This document shows, one piece after another, positions 52,144-60,959 of a DNA stretch of 64,000 bases (positions within the stretch are counted from its first letter, which is position 1; every line of letters begins with the position of its first letter). The notes beneath the pieces are model-generated. The model worked only from the letters and a program-made list of their open reading frames with translations. It was not told the DNA's origin and did not search any database. Location of the stretch: the NCBI GenBank assembly GCA_041671505.1, contig JBAZBK010000005.1, positions 1-64,000 on the forward strand, read 5' to 3'. The translations under genes were made by a program, and so were the position numbers. The DNA comes from JACPDH01 sp041671505 (GTDB taxonomy: Bacteria; Acidobacteriota; Thermoanaerobaculia; Gp7-AA8).

Positions 52144-52776
52144 ATGAGCGTGACGATGGCGAACCTCCGCCTGATCACCCGCGAGGACGGACCGTCCGAC
52201 CGGGATTTGATCGACCAGACCCTCGGCGGCGACCAGGCCGGATTCGCGCTGCTCGTCTCGAGGTACCAGAAACGGATTTTTCGCATGGCACTGGCGATCG
52301 TCAGAAACGAGGCAGACGCAGACACGATCACGCAGGACGCCTTCGTGACTGCCTACCTGAACCTCGTGAAGTTCGAGGGTCGCAGCGAATTCGAGACGTG
52401 GCTCACGCGAATCGCGATCAACAAGTGCCGAGACCAGCTCCGGGGACGCAAGTGGAAGCTGGTGTCGATCGGCCCTGCCGGCGACGACGACGCTCCCTCG
52501 GTCGACGTCGCTGACGGCCGGCCCGACGCCGAGCGCGAGATCATGTCGTCCCAGATCGGCGTGGCCATCGATCGTGCGATCGAGCGCCTGTCGGCACAGC
52601 AGAAAGTGATATTCAGGCTGCGACACTTCGAGGAGATGCCGCTCGAGGAGATCGCGACGCTGCTCGACCTGGCACCGGGAACGGTGCGGGCGCATCTATT
52701 CCGGGCAGTTCACAAGGTGCGGAAAGAGCTCGAGCCGTGGGCGGGGGCACATGCCGTCGCCGGGGAGGCGCAATGA
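52144..52776 (+). CDS. ECF RNA polymerase sigma factor (RpoE-like)
   Basis: A 210-residue sigma factor. Sigma-2 (about 20-95) includes YQKRIFRMALAIVRNEADADTITQDAF. Sigma-4 (about 140-195) includes RLRHFEEMPLEEIATLLDLAPGTVRAHL with the helix-turn-helix. It overlaps the next gene, an anti-sigma factor, by four bases, so the two are coupled. It lies 56 bases after the chimeric receptor gene. Confidence 0.93.
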   Translation: MSVTMANLRLITREDGPSDRDLIDQTLGGDQAGFALLVSRYQKRIFRMALAIVRNEADADTITQDAFVTAYLNLVKFEGRSEFETWLTRIAINKCRDQLRGRKWKLVSIGPAGDDDAPSVDVADGRPDAEREIMSSQIGVAIDRAIERLSAQQKVIFRLRHFEEMPLEEIATLLDLAPGTVRAHLFRAVHKVRKELEPWAGAHAVAGEAQ

Positions 52777-53297
52777 CGAAACACTACGGAACCGGAGAAT
52801 TGCTGGCGTACGCGTATCTGCCCGAGGATGATGCCGTATCGAGGCATCTCGACGGCTGTGACGCTTGCATGGGGCGCTTCAAGACGCTGCGGGCGGAGCT
52901 CGACCGGCATGCATCCGAACCGATTGGGGCCGAGCGGCCGGAAACGTTCTGGAAGCGTCAGGAGCTCAGTGTGATGCGGGCGATCGAGACGCGAGGGCGG
53001 CGGGCGTCGTGGCTTACTGCACGATTCGCCGCCGCTGCCGCAGCGGTACTCTTCGTCGTGACGGCCTTTCTGGCAGGTCGAGGAAGCGTTACGAGCGCAA
53101 CAGCGACGTCGACGGTCGTCACCGCTACTGTCGCGTCCACTGCGACTTCGTCGATTGCAACCTCACAGGAAAGCGGATTGACCAGCAGCCAGCTCTCGAC
53201 CGATCCGTGGCAGTCCGAACAGTTGCAGGACTTTCAATCCGTCGTCGACTGGGAAACCTGGGTCGAGGCTGACGGGAAGAAGCGAGGAACGATATGA
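52773..53297 (+). CDS. Zinc-finger anti-sigma factor
   Basis: A 174-residue membrane protein. The N-terminal ZAS motif HLDGCDAC has His25, Cys29 and Cys32. One membrane segment (about 85-103, AAAAAVLFVVTAFLAG) follows, with a Ser/Thr-rich periplasmic tail. It should hold the sigma factor at the membrane until a periplasmic signal releases it. It overlaps both neighbours by four bases. Confidence 0.88.
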   Translation: MTKHYGTGELLAYAYLPEDDAVSRHLDGCDACMGRFKTLRAELDRHASEPIGAERPETFWKRQELSVMRAIETRGRRASWLTARFAAAAAAVLFVVTAFLAGRGSVTSATATSTVVTATVASTATSSIATSQESGLTSSQLSTDPWQSEQLQDFQSVVDWETWVEADGKKRGTI

Positions 53298-53770
53298 GAC
53301 GAACGATTGGCCTTTCGATCCTGATCGTCGGATTGATCGCCGGGCCGGCGCTTGCCCAGCAAGGTGGCCCGATGATGCCGAAGGGCAAGTGGTGGCGGAT
53401 GCCCGAGGTGTCCAAGGAACTGAAGCTCACGGCCGATCAGCAGACGAAGCTCGACGCGATCTTCAATTCGAGCTCGACCGAGCTGATCGACTTGAAGGCC
53501 GATGTCGACAAGCTCGGGATCGAGCTGCGCGCGCAGCTCGAGAAGTCACAGTCGGCGAAGAAGGACGTGCTGTCGGTGGCGCAGAAACTCGGCATGGCGC
53601 GCGGCAGACTCTTCGAGCGCGAGATCGCGATGATGGTCGACATGAAGTCGGTCCTCAACGACGAGCAGTGGAGCGTGCTGCGCGAGAAGCTGGAGCAGCG
53701 CGCCAACCGTATGCGCGATGAGATGCGGGAAGGCGGGCCCGATCGTCCGCGGCCGAGGAACCCCCGTTAG
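53294..53770 (+). CDS. Spy/CpxP-like periplasmic protein
   Basis: A 158-residue periplasmic protein (signal peptide 1-21, ALA cleavage). The LTADQQTKLD motif (45-54) is an LTxxQ-type repeat of the Spy/CpxP/CnrX group, and a second partial repeat is LNDEQWSVLREKL near 120. A basic Pro-rich tail ends the protein. As third gene of a sigma/anti-sigma operon it probably senses or buffers misfolded protein or metal in the periplasm. Confidence 0.82.
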   Translation: MRRTIGLSILIVGLIAGPALAQQGGPMMPKGKWWRMPEVSKELKLTADQQTKLDAIFNSSSTELIDLKADVDKLGIELRAQLEKSQSAKKDVLSVAQKLGMARGRLFEREIAMMVDMKSVLNDEQWSVLREKLEQRANRMRDEMREGGPDRPRPRNPR

Positions 53771-53794
53771 GCGTTCCGCTGGCGGAGACGAAGC

Positions 53795-53831
53795 GCCCCG
53801 GGGAGACTGTTTCCCGGGGCTTTCTTGTTTT
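53795..53831 (+). terminator. Intrinsic terminator of sigma/anti-sigma/Spy operon
   Basis: Arms 53795-53804 and 53811-53820 form a stem of about 10 bp (core GCCCCGGG/CCCGGGGC) followed by TTTCTTGTTTT. It separates the operon from the convergent gene at 53867. Confidence 0.85.
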
Positions 53832-53866
53832 GGCGACACTCGGGTCGCGAAGGTGACCGCGCTCGT

Positions 53867-54655
53867 TTACGGGCAGGTGTAGAGCGCCCTGGCTCGGAGA
53901 TCGAGTGACGCGCCTCTCTGGCGGATCAGGATGCGAGCGGGGATCGCCTGGTCGTCGCGCGTAAGCCAGAAGGAGACGTCGCCCGGCCACTTCTTCGTCT
54001 CCGAATCGGTGGCGGAGATCGTGTACTGCCTCGCTTCGACCTTCGCGCCACCGAGCGCGACCTTCGACACGTCGCCGGGAGTAAGCAGCACGCTGTAAAG
54101 TTTTCCGGCAGAATAGACCTTCGTCTCCAGCGGCTTCTGCAGCTTCGTTGCGCTCTTCCTCAGGTAGTAGATGACCGAGAGAACGTCGCGGATCTCGCCG
54201 TGCGGAATCGGGTCGAGCTTGACGGTGGGCGGTCCCCCCTTCTTCGAGTCGACCTTCTCGCGGCGCATCGTCTTGGCGCCGTAGTCGAACGTCGTCGTGG
54301 TCGCACGGTGGCGCCCCTCGAATTTGTAGCCGTCGAGACTCACGAGGGTGCTCAGATTGACCGGGTCGATCTCCGACTGATACTGGTAGAGATCGCGCTC
54401 TCCCTCGTCGGAAATGATGCGGAGCTCCGTGGCGACCGAGGAATTCGAACGGACGACCGTGGCAAGCGTTCCCGAGCCTTCCGTCGGGAAGCGAAAGCCG
54501 GCGAAGAACGAGAGGATGCCGTTGAGCTCCCAGTCGTACGTCACGACTTCCATGCGGCGGTTCGAGCCGCACTCGAGCCGTTCTGCGTTCGCCGCGGGCG
54601 TCGCAAGCGCAATCGCCATCGCAAGGAGCGCCGCGTTCGCGAAGCGAATCCTCAT
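53867..54655 (-). CDS. Exported DUF3108-type protein
   Basis: A 262-residue protein with a signal peptide (about 1-24). The beta-rich body with YDWELNGILSF near 40, the conserved central IRDVLSVIYYLR and the late segment VSFWLTRDDQAIPARI fit DUF3108, a family of periplasmic proteins of unknown role often considered LolA-like or outer-membrane related. The ATG overlaps the ispH stop (ATGA), so it is co-transcribed with ispH. Confidence 0.82.
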   Translation of the reverse strand: MRIRFANAALLAMAIALATPAANAERLECGSNRRMEVVTYDWELNGILSFFAGFRFPTEGSGTLATVVRSNSSVATELRIISDEGERDLYQYQSEIDPVNLSTLVSLDGYKFEGRHRATTTTFDYGAKTMRREKVDSKKGGPPTVKLDPIPHGEIRDVLSVIYYLRKSATKLQKPLETKVYSAGKLYSVLLTPGDVSKVALGGAKVEARQYTISATDSETKKWPGDVSFWLTRDDQAIPARILIRQRGASLDLRARALYTCP

Positions 54656-55521
54656 GCGCCTTCCTTTGCCTCGACGCTGCCGAACGACTCCAGCATCCGC
54701 TCCACCTCGTCGATCACGTAGTCGGGCGTCGAGGCGCCCGCCGTCAGTCCGACAGTCTCTACGCCCGCGAACCATTCCGGAAGGAGGTCATCGGCTCCCT
54801 GTACGAGGAACGAAGGCTTCGCGTCCTTGCAGATGTCCCAGAGGTGCTTGGTGTTCGCGCTCTTCTTGCCGCCGACGACCACGATCGCGCCGACGGAGTC
54901 GTCGAGAGCCAGCGCGCGCGCCGCATCCTGATTCTCCTTCGTCGCGTAACAGATGGTGTCGCCCCTGCGCACCTCGTGTCCCCGGGCCTCGATCGCGCTG
55001 ACCACTTCCTCGTAGTCCTCGGCGTTGAGCGTCGTCTGGTAGAAGACCATGACTTTGCTGTACGTCGACCAGTCGACACGGTCCACGTCCTCGGTCGTCG
55101 ACACGATGTGGAACCGCGATGGATCGAGGTCATTCGTGTAGCCGATGACCTCGCGGTGCTGCGGGTCGCCTATGAAGACGAGATGGTGGCCTGCCTCGAG
55201 CGCACGCTTCGACTCCCAGTGGATGTCGTAGACGAACTTGCAGGTCGTGTCGAGGACCTTGAGGCCGAGCGCAGTCGCTGCCTCGTGGTACGACGGAGGG
55301 ACGCCGTGGGCCGAGAAGACGATGGTCGGCTCGGATACCGCTTCGAGCGTCTCCACGGTCCGGACGCCGAGGTCTTCCATCTCCTGCACGACCCGCTCGT
55401 TATGCACGACCTGACCTAGTATCGCACCGGTGTTTCCAGTCGCGGCGAATCGCTTGACCTTCATGTCAGCGATTCGAACGCCCGAACAGAATCCGTACTT
55501 TTCAGCCCGTTTTACCTTCAT
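54652..55521 (-). CDS. ispH: 4-hydroxy-3-methylbut-2-enyl diphosphate reductase
   Basis: A 289-residue iron-sulfur enzyme of the last step of the MEP isoprenoid pathway. The three cluster cysteines are Cys12 (GFCSGV), Cys94 (DTTCKFV) and Cys191 (DTICYAT). Substrate residues include His40, His72 (AHGVPP), His122, Glu124 and the GGKKSANT motif. It feeds the two prenyl synthases encoded at 33199 and 47941. No Shine-Dalgarno sequence is obvious. Confidence 0.95.
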   Translation of the reverse strand: MKVKRAEKYGFCSGVRIADMKVKRFAATGNTGAILGQVVHNERVVQEMEDLGVRTVETLEAVSEPTIVFSAHGVPPSYHEAATALGLKVLDTTCKFVYDIHWESKRALEAGHHLVFIGDPQHREVIGYTNDLDPSRFHIVSTTEDVDRVDWSTYSKVMVFYQTTLNAEDYEEVVSAIEARGHEVRRGDTICYATKENQDAARALALDDSVGAIVVVGGKKSANTKHLWDICKDAKPSFLVQGADDLLPEWFAGVETVGLTAGASTPDYVIDEVERMLESFGSVEAKEGA

Positions 55522-55596
55522 TCGTCACCGAGAGTGCTTCGCTGCTGCCGCTAACAGCGTCGTTACAGGGTACATTCTTCTCGCCGTGTAAGTTCC

Positions 55597-55630
55597 TGAA
55601 AACAGAAAGGCGAGCGTCGCCCGCTCGCCT
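55597..55630 (-). terminator. Terminator of the diiron oxygenase gene
   Basis: Arms AGGCGAGC (55608-55615) and GCTCGCCT (55623-55630) form a perfect 8-bp stem. On the minus strand it is followed by TTTCTGTTTTC. It begins 22 bases past the stop of the gene at 55653-56909. Confidence 0.75.
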
Positions 55631-55652
55631 CTCCGCAGGACAGTGTGCCCGC

Positions 55653-56909
55653 CTACCAGGTGTGGCTGCGGGAGGCGCCGCCTTCGTGAGCGATCAGCGC
55701 CGCCTCGTACTTTGCGAATTCGGCCTCGCCCATGTAGTAGGCCGGAAGGTTCTGCTTCAGGTAGTCGAGGTATTTCGCGGCCGGAATCGGCTTGCCGTCC
55801 TCGGTGAGCAGGTTCCCGTGCACGTCGTAGGGATGGAACGCCACTTCCTCGAGGCCTCTCCGGCGGAAGAAGCTTCCGTGCGGGACGAAAAGAAGGTTCT
55901 CCGGGAGGATGCCGCGCTGCGCTTCGCCGGTGTCCTGCACCGTGCGGACGAGCACGCGGGCATCGGGAGCGGAAATGTCGGAGAGCAAGGTCTGCACGAT
56001 CGCGACGTTCGTCATCTCCACGACGTCCCGGCATTCCGAGAGGTATTCGCTCTGCGCCGTTCCGTTGTTCCGGTCCTTGAAGCCGAACGCGACCGCCGTC
56101 TCCCCGCCCCTCTCGTTGCCGAACATCTCGGCTCCGCGGGGAATCCAGATGTTGATCGTGCTCTGGATGTCCGAGAGCGAGTAGTCGCCGGTCTGGCTCA
56201 CTGCGCCGACGGCGAGCTCGCGAAGGAAGCTGCGCCCCGATCCGATGTGGAATCCCTCCTCGGAGAGCATCGGTCCCATCGAGCGCGCCATCGGCGCGTA
56301 CGAGAAGACCTTCTGCATCTCGAGCTGGTACTTGCCCACGAGATCGATGAACGTTGCGAAGATGATGTTGTCGAGGAAGTTGTGGAAGGGGATGTTGAAC
56401 GCATCGAGCACGTGCGTGCCGAGATGCATGGCGAGCAGCTCGTCCATCGTCTCGGAAGCGATGTCGGGGTGCCCCGGCTTCTTCCACGACTGGTCGTGGT
56501 CGAGCACCCAGAACATCTGGTACGCGTGCCGCAGCTCCTCGGCCATGATGCGGAGGACGGAGAGCTTCATCACGTCGGTCGGCGCGGTCTCGAGCGTGAG
56601 ACGGTGCTGCTCGATCGAACCGAGCTCCGTCGAGGCCTGAGCGCGAATGATGTCGCGGGCCGAATAGAACATGTTGCCCGTCATCACCCCGGCGCTCTCG
56701 AACTTCGGCTTCCCGAGGAAGCGGCCGTACTGGATCGTATCGGTCTGCAGCTTCCCGATTTTCGCCACGAGCTGGAACGGCGTCTGGCTGCCGAAATAGC
56801 GGGCCCAGTTGGCTTCGAGGAACTCGAGCTCCGGGAAGTTCTTCTTCTGCCACACGACCATGGCCTCGTGGTACTTCGGGGCGATCTTCTCGGTCGAATA
56901 CGCTGCCAA
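55653..56909 (-). CDS. PaaA/BoxB-like diiron oxygenase family protein
   Basis: A 418-residue soluble protein of the phenylacetic-acid-catabolism protein family. It has a ferritin-like helical bundle with iron ligands in two regions: an upstream Glu (about 95-107) followed by EELRH (124-128), and later SEEGFH (216-221). In the family, PaaA epoxidises phenylacetyl-CoA and BoxB benzoyl-CoA. It is longer than PaaA (about 310) and nearer BoxB (about 470). None of paaB-E or box genes is adjacent, so the substrate is unknown. It is a single-gene unit ending at its own terminator. Confidence 0.82.
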   Translation of the reverse strand: MAAYSTEKIAPKYHEAMVVWQKKNFPELEFLEANWARYFGSQTPFQLVAKIGKLQTDTIQYGRFLGKPKFESAGVMTGNMFYSARDIIRAQASTELGSIEQHRLTLETAPTDVMKLSVLRIMAEELRHAYQMFWVLDHDQSWKKPGHPDIASETMDELLAMHLGTHVLDAFNIPFHNFLDNIIFATFIDLVGKYQLEMQKVFSYAPMARSMGPMLSEEGFHIGSGRSFLRELAVGAVSQTGDYSLSDIQSTINIWIPRGAEMFGNERGGETAVAFGFKDRNNGTAQSEYLSECRDVVEMTNVAIVQTLLSDISAPDARVLVRTVQDTGEAQRGILPENLLFVPHGSFFRRRGLEEVAFHPYDVHGNLLTEDGKPIPAAKYLDYLKQNLPAYYMGEAEFAKYEAALIAHEGGASRSHTW

Positions 56910-57077
56910 AACGGCCTCCTCGACTGCCAGACGGCCCTCGGGCCGAGCCGGAGCCTCATGTTTGCTCTGGTCGGACGTAAAACAACGACCGACGCAGACG
57001 CATTCTCAAATCCGGGCGCGCGGAATAGTACAATACGCGCGGATCTCCTCCACGCCGAAAAAAGGACCGGGCTGACC

Positions 57078-59012
57078 ATGAGCTGGCTCACGCTTCTGCA
57101 TTCTCGATCGTTTCCGGTCGCCGACATCGCCACTCTGCTGGAGCGCGACTCCATCGAGTCAAGAGTCATCGAGCGGCTCGATCAGGCCCATAAGGTTCCG
57201 CGCAGGCTCGTCGTCGTCATCCTCGACCCGGAGCTCGCGGCAACCGCTTCGATGACGCGCTTCACCGCCCGGCCAGGAGCCACGATCCTCGCCTGCGGCC
57301 TGCCGGAAATCCCTGCCGCCATCGACTCGACCTCCGTCTTTCTCGAGCTCCCCGCCCACCCACCGGCACAACTGCTGCGTTCCGCACTCAAGCGCGCGTT
57401 CGAGCGTGTGCTCGACGACCTCCGCCGCAAGCAGCTCGAGAGCGACTTGTCGACCCGCAACGAGGAGCTGACCGAGCTGACGAAGATCAGCATCGCGCTC
57501 TCGACGGTGCGTGACCATCATCAGCTGATCTCGATGATCCTGCAGAAGTCGCGCGAGCTCAGCCGCTCCGATGCCGGCTCGCTCTACCTTCTCGACGAGG
57601 ACGACGACGGGCACAAGATCCTGAGATGGGTCGTCGCCCAGAACGACTCGATCGCAGTCGATTTCGAGGAAAAGGTTCTGTCGATCACGAAGAAGAGCCT
57701 CGCGGGCTACGTCGCCCTCACCGGGGAAACCCTCGTCATCGACGACGCCTACAACCTCCCGGCAGACGTCGAGTACTCGATCAACACGACGTTCGATCGC
57801 GAGACCGGATACCTGACGCGCTCGATGCTCGTCTTCCCGATGCGGAACCATCTCGGCGACACGATCGGCGTGCTCCAGCTGATCAACCGCAAGCGCCCCG
57901 GCGTCACCCGCACGCTCACCGCGGCGACTGTCCCGGAGGATGTCGTTCCATTCGACTCCCACTCGATTCAGGTCATGCGCTCGCTTGCGGGACAGGCGGC
58001 GGTCGCGGTCGAGAACAACCTTCTCTACGAATCGATCGAGAGACTGTTCGAGGGCTTCGTCACCGCGGCGGTAACCGCGATCGAACAACGCGATCCGACG
58101 ACCTCGGGACATTCGTTCCGCGTTGCGGACCTGACCGTGGAGCTCGCGCGAACGGCAGATGCGCTCGACTCGGGCCCGTTCGCGTCAATCCGCTTCAACC
58201 CGGACCAGCTGCGTGAAATCCGCTACGCGTCGCTCCTGCACGATTTCGGCAAGGTCGGAGTTCGCGAGAACGTCCTCGTGAAGGCGAAGAAGCTCTACCC
58301 CCTCGAGCTCGATCTCGTGCAGCACCGCTTCGACTACATCATGAAGGCGATCGAGAGCCGCTATCAGCGGAAGAAGCTCGATTGGATGCTTCAGCACGGC
58401 ACCGGGGGGTTCGACGAGGCCAATCGGGCGATCGACTCCGAGATGGAGACCGAGGTTCTCGCCATGCGCCAGGCATTCGATCGAATCATTCAGTCGAACG
58501 AGCCGACGGTTCTCGCCGAGGGCAACTTCGAATTTCTGCAGGAGCTCGGCGAGAAGGAATTCGTCGACGGGCGCGGAACGCTGTCGAAGCTTCTCACCCA
58601 GCGCGAAGTGAGCTTCCTCTCGATCAGGAAGGGAAATCTCGACCCTGGCGAGCGCGGCGAGATCGAGAGCCACGTGACGCACACGTTCCACTTCCTCTCG
58701 AAGATCCCATGGACGAAGGATCTCCGCTCCGTTCCCGACATCGCGTACGCGCATCACGAAAAGGTCAATGGACGCGGCTACCCGCGTGGACTGAAGGGCG
58801 AGCAGATCACGGTGCAGTCGCGGATGATGACGATCTCCGACATCTTCGACGCGCTGACGGCGAAGGATCGGCCGTACAAGAAGGCCGTGCCGTACGAGCG
58901 GGCGCTCGACATCCTACAGATGGAAATGAAGGACGGACTTCTCGACGAGAACGTCGTCCATCTCTTCATCGACGCGAAGGTCTACGAGAAGGCGGGAGTG
59001 CTGCACGCGTGA
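57078..59012 (+). CDS. GAF / HD-GYP domain protein with large insertion
   Basis: A 644-residue protein. The N-terminal 110 residues resemble a degenerate receiver domain. A short coiled coil (about 110-135), a GAF domain (about 140-320) and an HD-GYP domain (about 335-640) follow. HD-GYP proteins degrade c-di-GMP or related dinucleotides. The HD pair is His388-Asp389 in LLHDFGKVG and the GYP part is HHEKVNGRGYPRGLKG from 559. About 170 residues separate them, where roughly 60 is usual, so an extra helical segment of about 110 residues is inserted. The ATG at 57078 lies downstream of a TACAAT box. The next gene overlaps its stop. Confidence 0.88.
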   Translation: MSWLTLLHSRSFPVADIATLLERDSIESRVIERLDQAHKVPRRLVVVILDPELAATASMTRFTARPGATILACGLPEIPAAIDSTSVFLELPAHPPAQLLRSALKRAFERVLDDLRRKQLESDLSTRNEELTELTKISIALSTVRDHHQLISMILQKSRELSRSDAGSLYLLDEDDDGHKILRWVVAQNDSIAVDFEEKVLSITKKSLAGYVALTGETLVIDDAYNLPADVEYSINTTFDRETGYLTRSMLVFPMRNHLGDTIGVLQLINRKRPGVTRTLTAATVPEDVVPFDSHSIQVMRSLAGQAAVAVENNLLYESIERLFEGFVTAAVTAIEQRDPTTSGHSFRVADLTVELARTADALDSGPFASIRFNPDQLREIRYASLLHDFGKVGVRENVLVKAKKLYPLELDLVQHRFDYIMKAIESRYQRKKLDWMLQHGTGGFDEANRAIDSEMETEVLAMRQAFDRIIQSNEPTVLAEGNFEFLQELGEKEFVDGRGTLSKLLTQREVSFLSIRKGNLDPGERGEIESHVTHTFHFLSKIPWTKDLRSVPDIAYAHHEKVNGRGYPRGLKGEQITVQSRMMTISDIFDALTAKDRPYKKAVPYERALDILQMEMKDGLLDENVVHLFIDAKVYEKAGVLHA

Positions 59013-59452
59013 GTCGGCGGACCCCGCGAGTACTCACGATCTCATTGGCTCTCGCGCTCGTGGCATCCGGATGCGGCGAGCTCAAGGATCTGCCGACGGC
59101 GCCCGGAGGCGGAACGGAGCCACCCGACCCGACGGCGACATTCTCGCGGGTGCAGTCGGAGATCTTCACGCCGACCTGCGCGCGCGTCGGGTGCCACGAC
59201 GCCTTCGGCGCGCAGCAGGGACTCGTCCTCGCCGCGGGATCGTCGTACGGAAACCTCGTCAACGTGAAAAGCACGGAGAGCTCCCTCGACAGGGTCGAGC
59301 CGGGATCGCCACAGGCGAGCTATCTCTACATCAAGATCACCGGAAGCGCCGGCCTCACAGGTGACCGGATGCCGTTGGGTCTCGCTCCCCTCGACGACGC
59401 CCAGTTGAAGCTGGTGAGCGACTGGATCCGCCGAGGAGCCCCGAATGATTGA
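59009..59452 (+). CDS. Small lipoprotein with cytochrome c-like CX4CH motif
   Basis: A 147-residue exported protein starting at GTG inside the HD-GYP stop (GTGA). The signal peptide ends at ASGC, making Cys22 the lipidated residue. CARVGCH (57-63) is a CX4CH variant of the haem c motif. The later pattern SYLYIKITG, GDRMPLG and WIRRGAPND is typical of small planctomycete/acidobacterial cytochrome-like domains. Haem attachment through CX4CH is uncertain. It overlaps the next gene by eight bases. Confidence 0.75.
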   Translation: MSRRTPRVLTISLALALVASGCGELKDLPTAPGGGTEPPDPTATFSRVQSEIFTPTCARVGCHDAFGAQQGLVLAAGSSYGNLVNVKSTESSLDRVEPGSPQASYLYIKITGSAGLTGDRMPLGLAPLDDAQLKLVSDWIRRGAPND

Positions 59453-60299
59453 CGCACGAGCCGGTGATCGACCGTCGTTCACGCTCGCATTGCCGCTGCT
59501 GCTTCTCTTTGCGGCCTTGCCGCTGTGGGGAGAGGAAGCGGTGCAACTGCCTCCGTTCGCGCTCGGTGGGACGCTGCTGAATGTTCCGACCGCGGCCACG
59601 CTTCCTGCAAAGACCTCGGAGGTGCGCTTCACGCACCGCTTCTCGCAGCCGGTGAACGAGGGCGATGCCGATTCGCTCTGGGGGCTCGACGGATCGTCCG
59701 ACATCGGGATCGCGTACTCATACGGCGTGACGAGCGATCTCGAAGGGGGCATCTACCGGAGTGACGTTCAGGACGACTGGGAGCTCTCGGCGAAATATGC
59801 GCTTCGCCGCCAGTCGGGCGACTACCCGCTCTCGATCACCGTCCGCGCCGGCGCGGACGTTCGCACCGAGGACGGCAGCGACGACGGCGCGACGCCCTTC
59901 GCGCAGTGCGTCCTCGAGAAGCAGATCGGCCCGCGGTTGAAATTGATCGCGGCTCCGAGCGTCATCGGCGAGTGGGGCGCCTACGACTACGCCTTCAACG
60001 TGCCGCTCGGCCTCGCCTGGTCGATCAAGCCGCACATGATCCTGGCCGTCGAGGTGATTCCCGAGAACGGCGATCAACCCGACGGCTTCGACTCGTCCGT
60101 CGGCTGGTCGGTGGGGCTCAAGCACTCGATCGGGGGTCACTTCTTCGAGTTCGTGGTCGGGAACACCCGCGCGACGCACGTGTCGCAGTACGTGACGAGC
60201 TCGATCTTCGCATCGACGGAGCCGGCGGCGATGAACGGATTCGAAGCCGGGGACGTCTTCCTCGGCTTCAACATCGAGCGACGCTTCGGCGGGATGTAG
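59445..60299 (+). CDS. Outer-membrane beta-barrel protein (DUF5777-like)
   Basis: A 284-residue exported protein with a signal peptide (about 10-29). Alternating amphipathic strands follow, with features such as EVRFTHRFSQP near 63 and ending FNIERRFGGM, typical of a small beta-barrel of the DUF5777 type. Its gene overlaps the cytochrome-like lipoprotein gene. In related bacteria such barrels accompany haem-like lipoproteins, which suggests joint surface function, but no substrate is known. Confidence 0.75.
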   Translation: MIDARAGDRPSFTLALPLLLLFAALPLWGEEAVQLPPFALGGTLLNVPTAATLPAKTSEVRFTHRFSQPVNEGDADSLWGLDGSSDIGIAYSYGVTSDLEGGIYRSDVQDDWELSAKYALRRQSGDYPLSITVRAGADVRTEDGSDDGATPFAQCVLEKQIGPRLKLIAAPSVIGEWGAYDYAFNVPLGLAWSIKPHMILAVEVIPENGDQPDGFDSSVGWSVGLKHSIGGHFFEFVVGNTRATHVSQYVTSSIFASTEPAAMNGFEAGDVFLGFNIERRFGGM

Positions 60300-60318
60300 T
60301 CAGCCGCGCGACGGGCGC

Positions 60319-60957
60319 CTACCAGGTTCCGGGCCGATCGGGAGCCGTCAGGATTCCGTCTCGCTCGAGCTCCTGCGCCAGTTGCGTTGCCCCGTGAAAC
60401 TGGTACGCGGCCATCCCGACGTCGCGCGCGGTGCTGATGTTCTCGATCAGGTCGTCGACGAACACGACACGGTTCGGAAGCGCGCCGAGGATCTGGAGCG
60501 CTCGTTCGTAAATCATCCGGTCGGGCTTCGCGCAGCCGTGCACGTGCGAAAAGACGAATCGGTCGTCACGGCGGAAGAGGCTCGAGAAGTGCCGCGGGAT
60601 GTACTCCGCGTGGATCTCGTTCGAGTTCGACAGGAAGGCGACGCGGTAGCTGGCGCGAACCCGCTCGAGCATCTCCTCCATCCCGTCGACGGGGCCGTCG
60701 AAGAAATCGGTCCAGATGTCGCGAAGGCTCGCGAGGGAGCCGCGGTACCCGGCGCGCTCACGCAGGAACTGGTAGAACTCGGCGAACGAGACGCTGCCGC
60801 GCTCGAGGTCGCGGTAACCTCCCCCGCCCTCCATCGCCCGCATCAGATCGTCGCGCGACACAGAGGTGTCGGCGGAGAGCCGCTGGAGCACGCGCTCGTA
60901 TGCGAGCTTTACGACCGTGTTGCCGAGATCGAATAGAAACCAGTTGTGCCAGGCCAT
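60319..60957 (-). CDS. HAD-superfamily hydrolase
   Basis: A 212-residue HAD phosphatase. The nucleophile is Asp10 in FDLGNTVV. Motif II SNSNE is near 115, a lysine follows in CAKPDRMIYE near 144, and VVFVDDLIEN carries the acidic motif IV near 168. The cap is of the small helical type (C1). The closest general type is the epoxide hydrolase/haloacid dehalogenase-like group; the substrate is unknown. The ATG lies two bases past the MCC stop, so it is probably in the same operon. Confidence 0.85.
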   Translation of the reverse strand: MAWHNWFLFDLGNTVVKLAYERVLQRLSADTSVSRDDLMRAMEGGGGYRDLERGSVSFAEFYQFLRERAGYRGSLASLRDIWTDFFDGPVDGMEEMLERVRASYRVAFLSNSNEIHAEYIPRHFSSLFRRDDRFVFSHVHGCAKPDRMIYERALQILGALPNRVVFVDDLIENISTARDVGMAAYQFHGATQLAQELERDGILTAPDRPGTW

Positions 60958-60959
60958 CG

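Noticed and set aside
48866..52144. A 1092-codon open frame antisense to the chimeric receptor gene
   Set aside because: It is Arg/His-rich with no recognisable domain, and mirrors the codon bias of the plus-strand gene. Long antisense frames are expected at this GC content.
55662..57077. In-frame upstream extension of the HD-GYP gene
   Set aside because: The extension is antisense to the diiron oxygenase gene. The residues before ATG 57078 resemble no domain.
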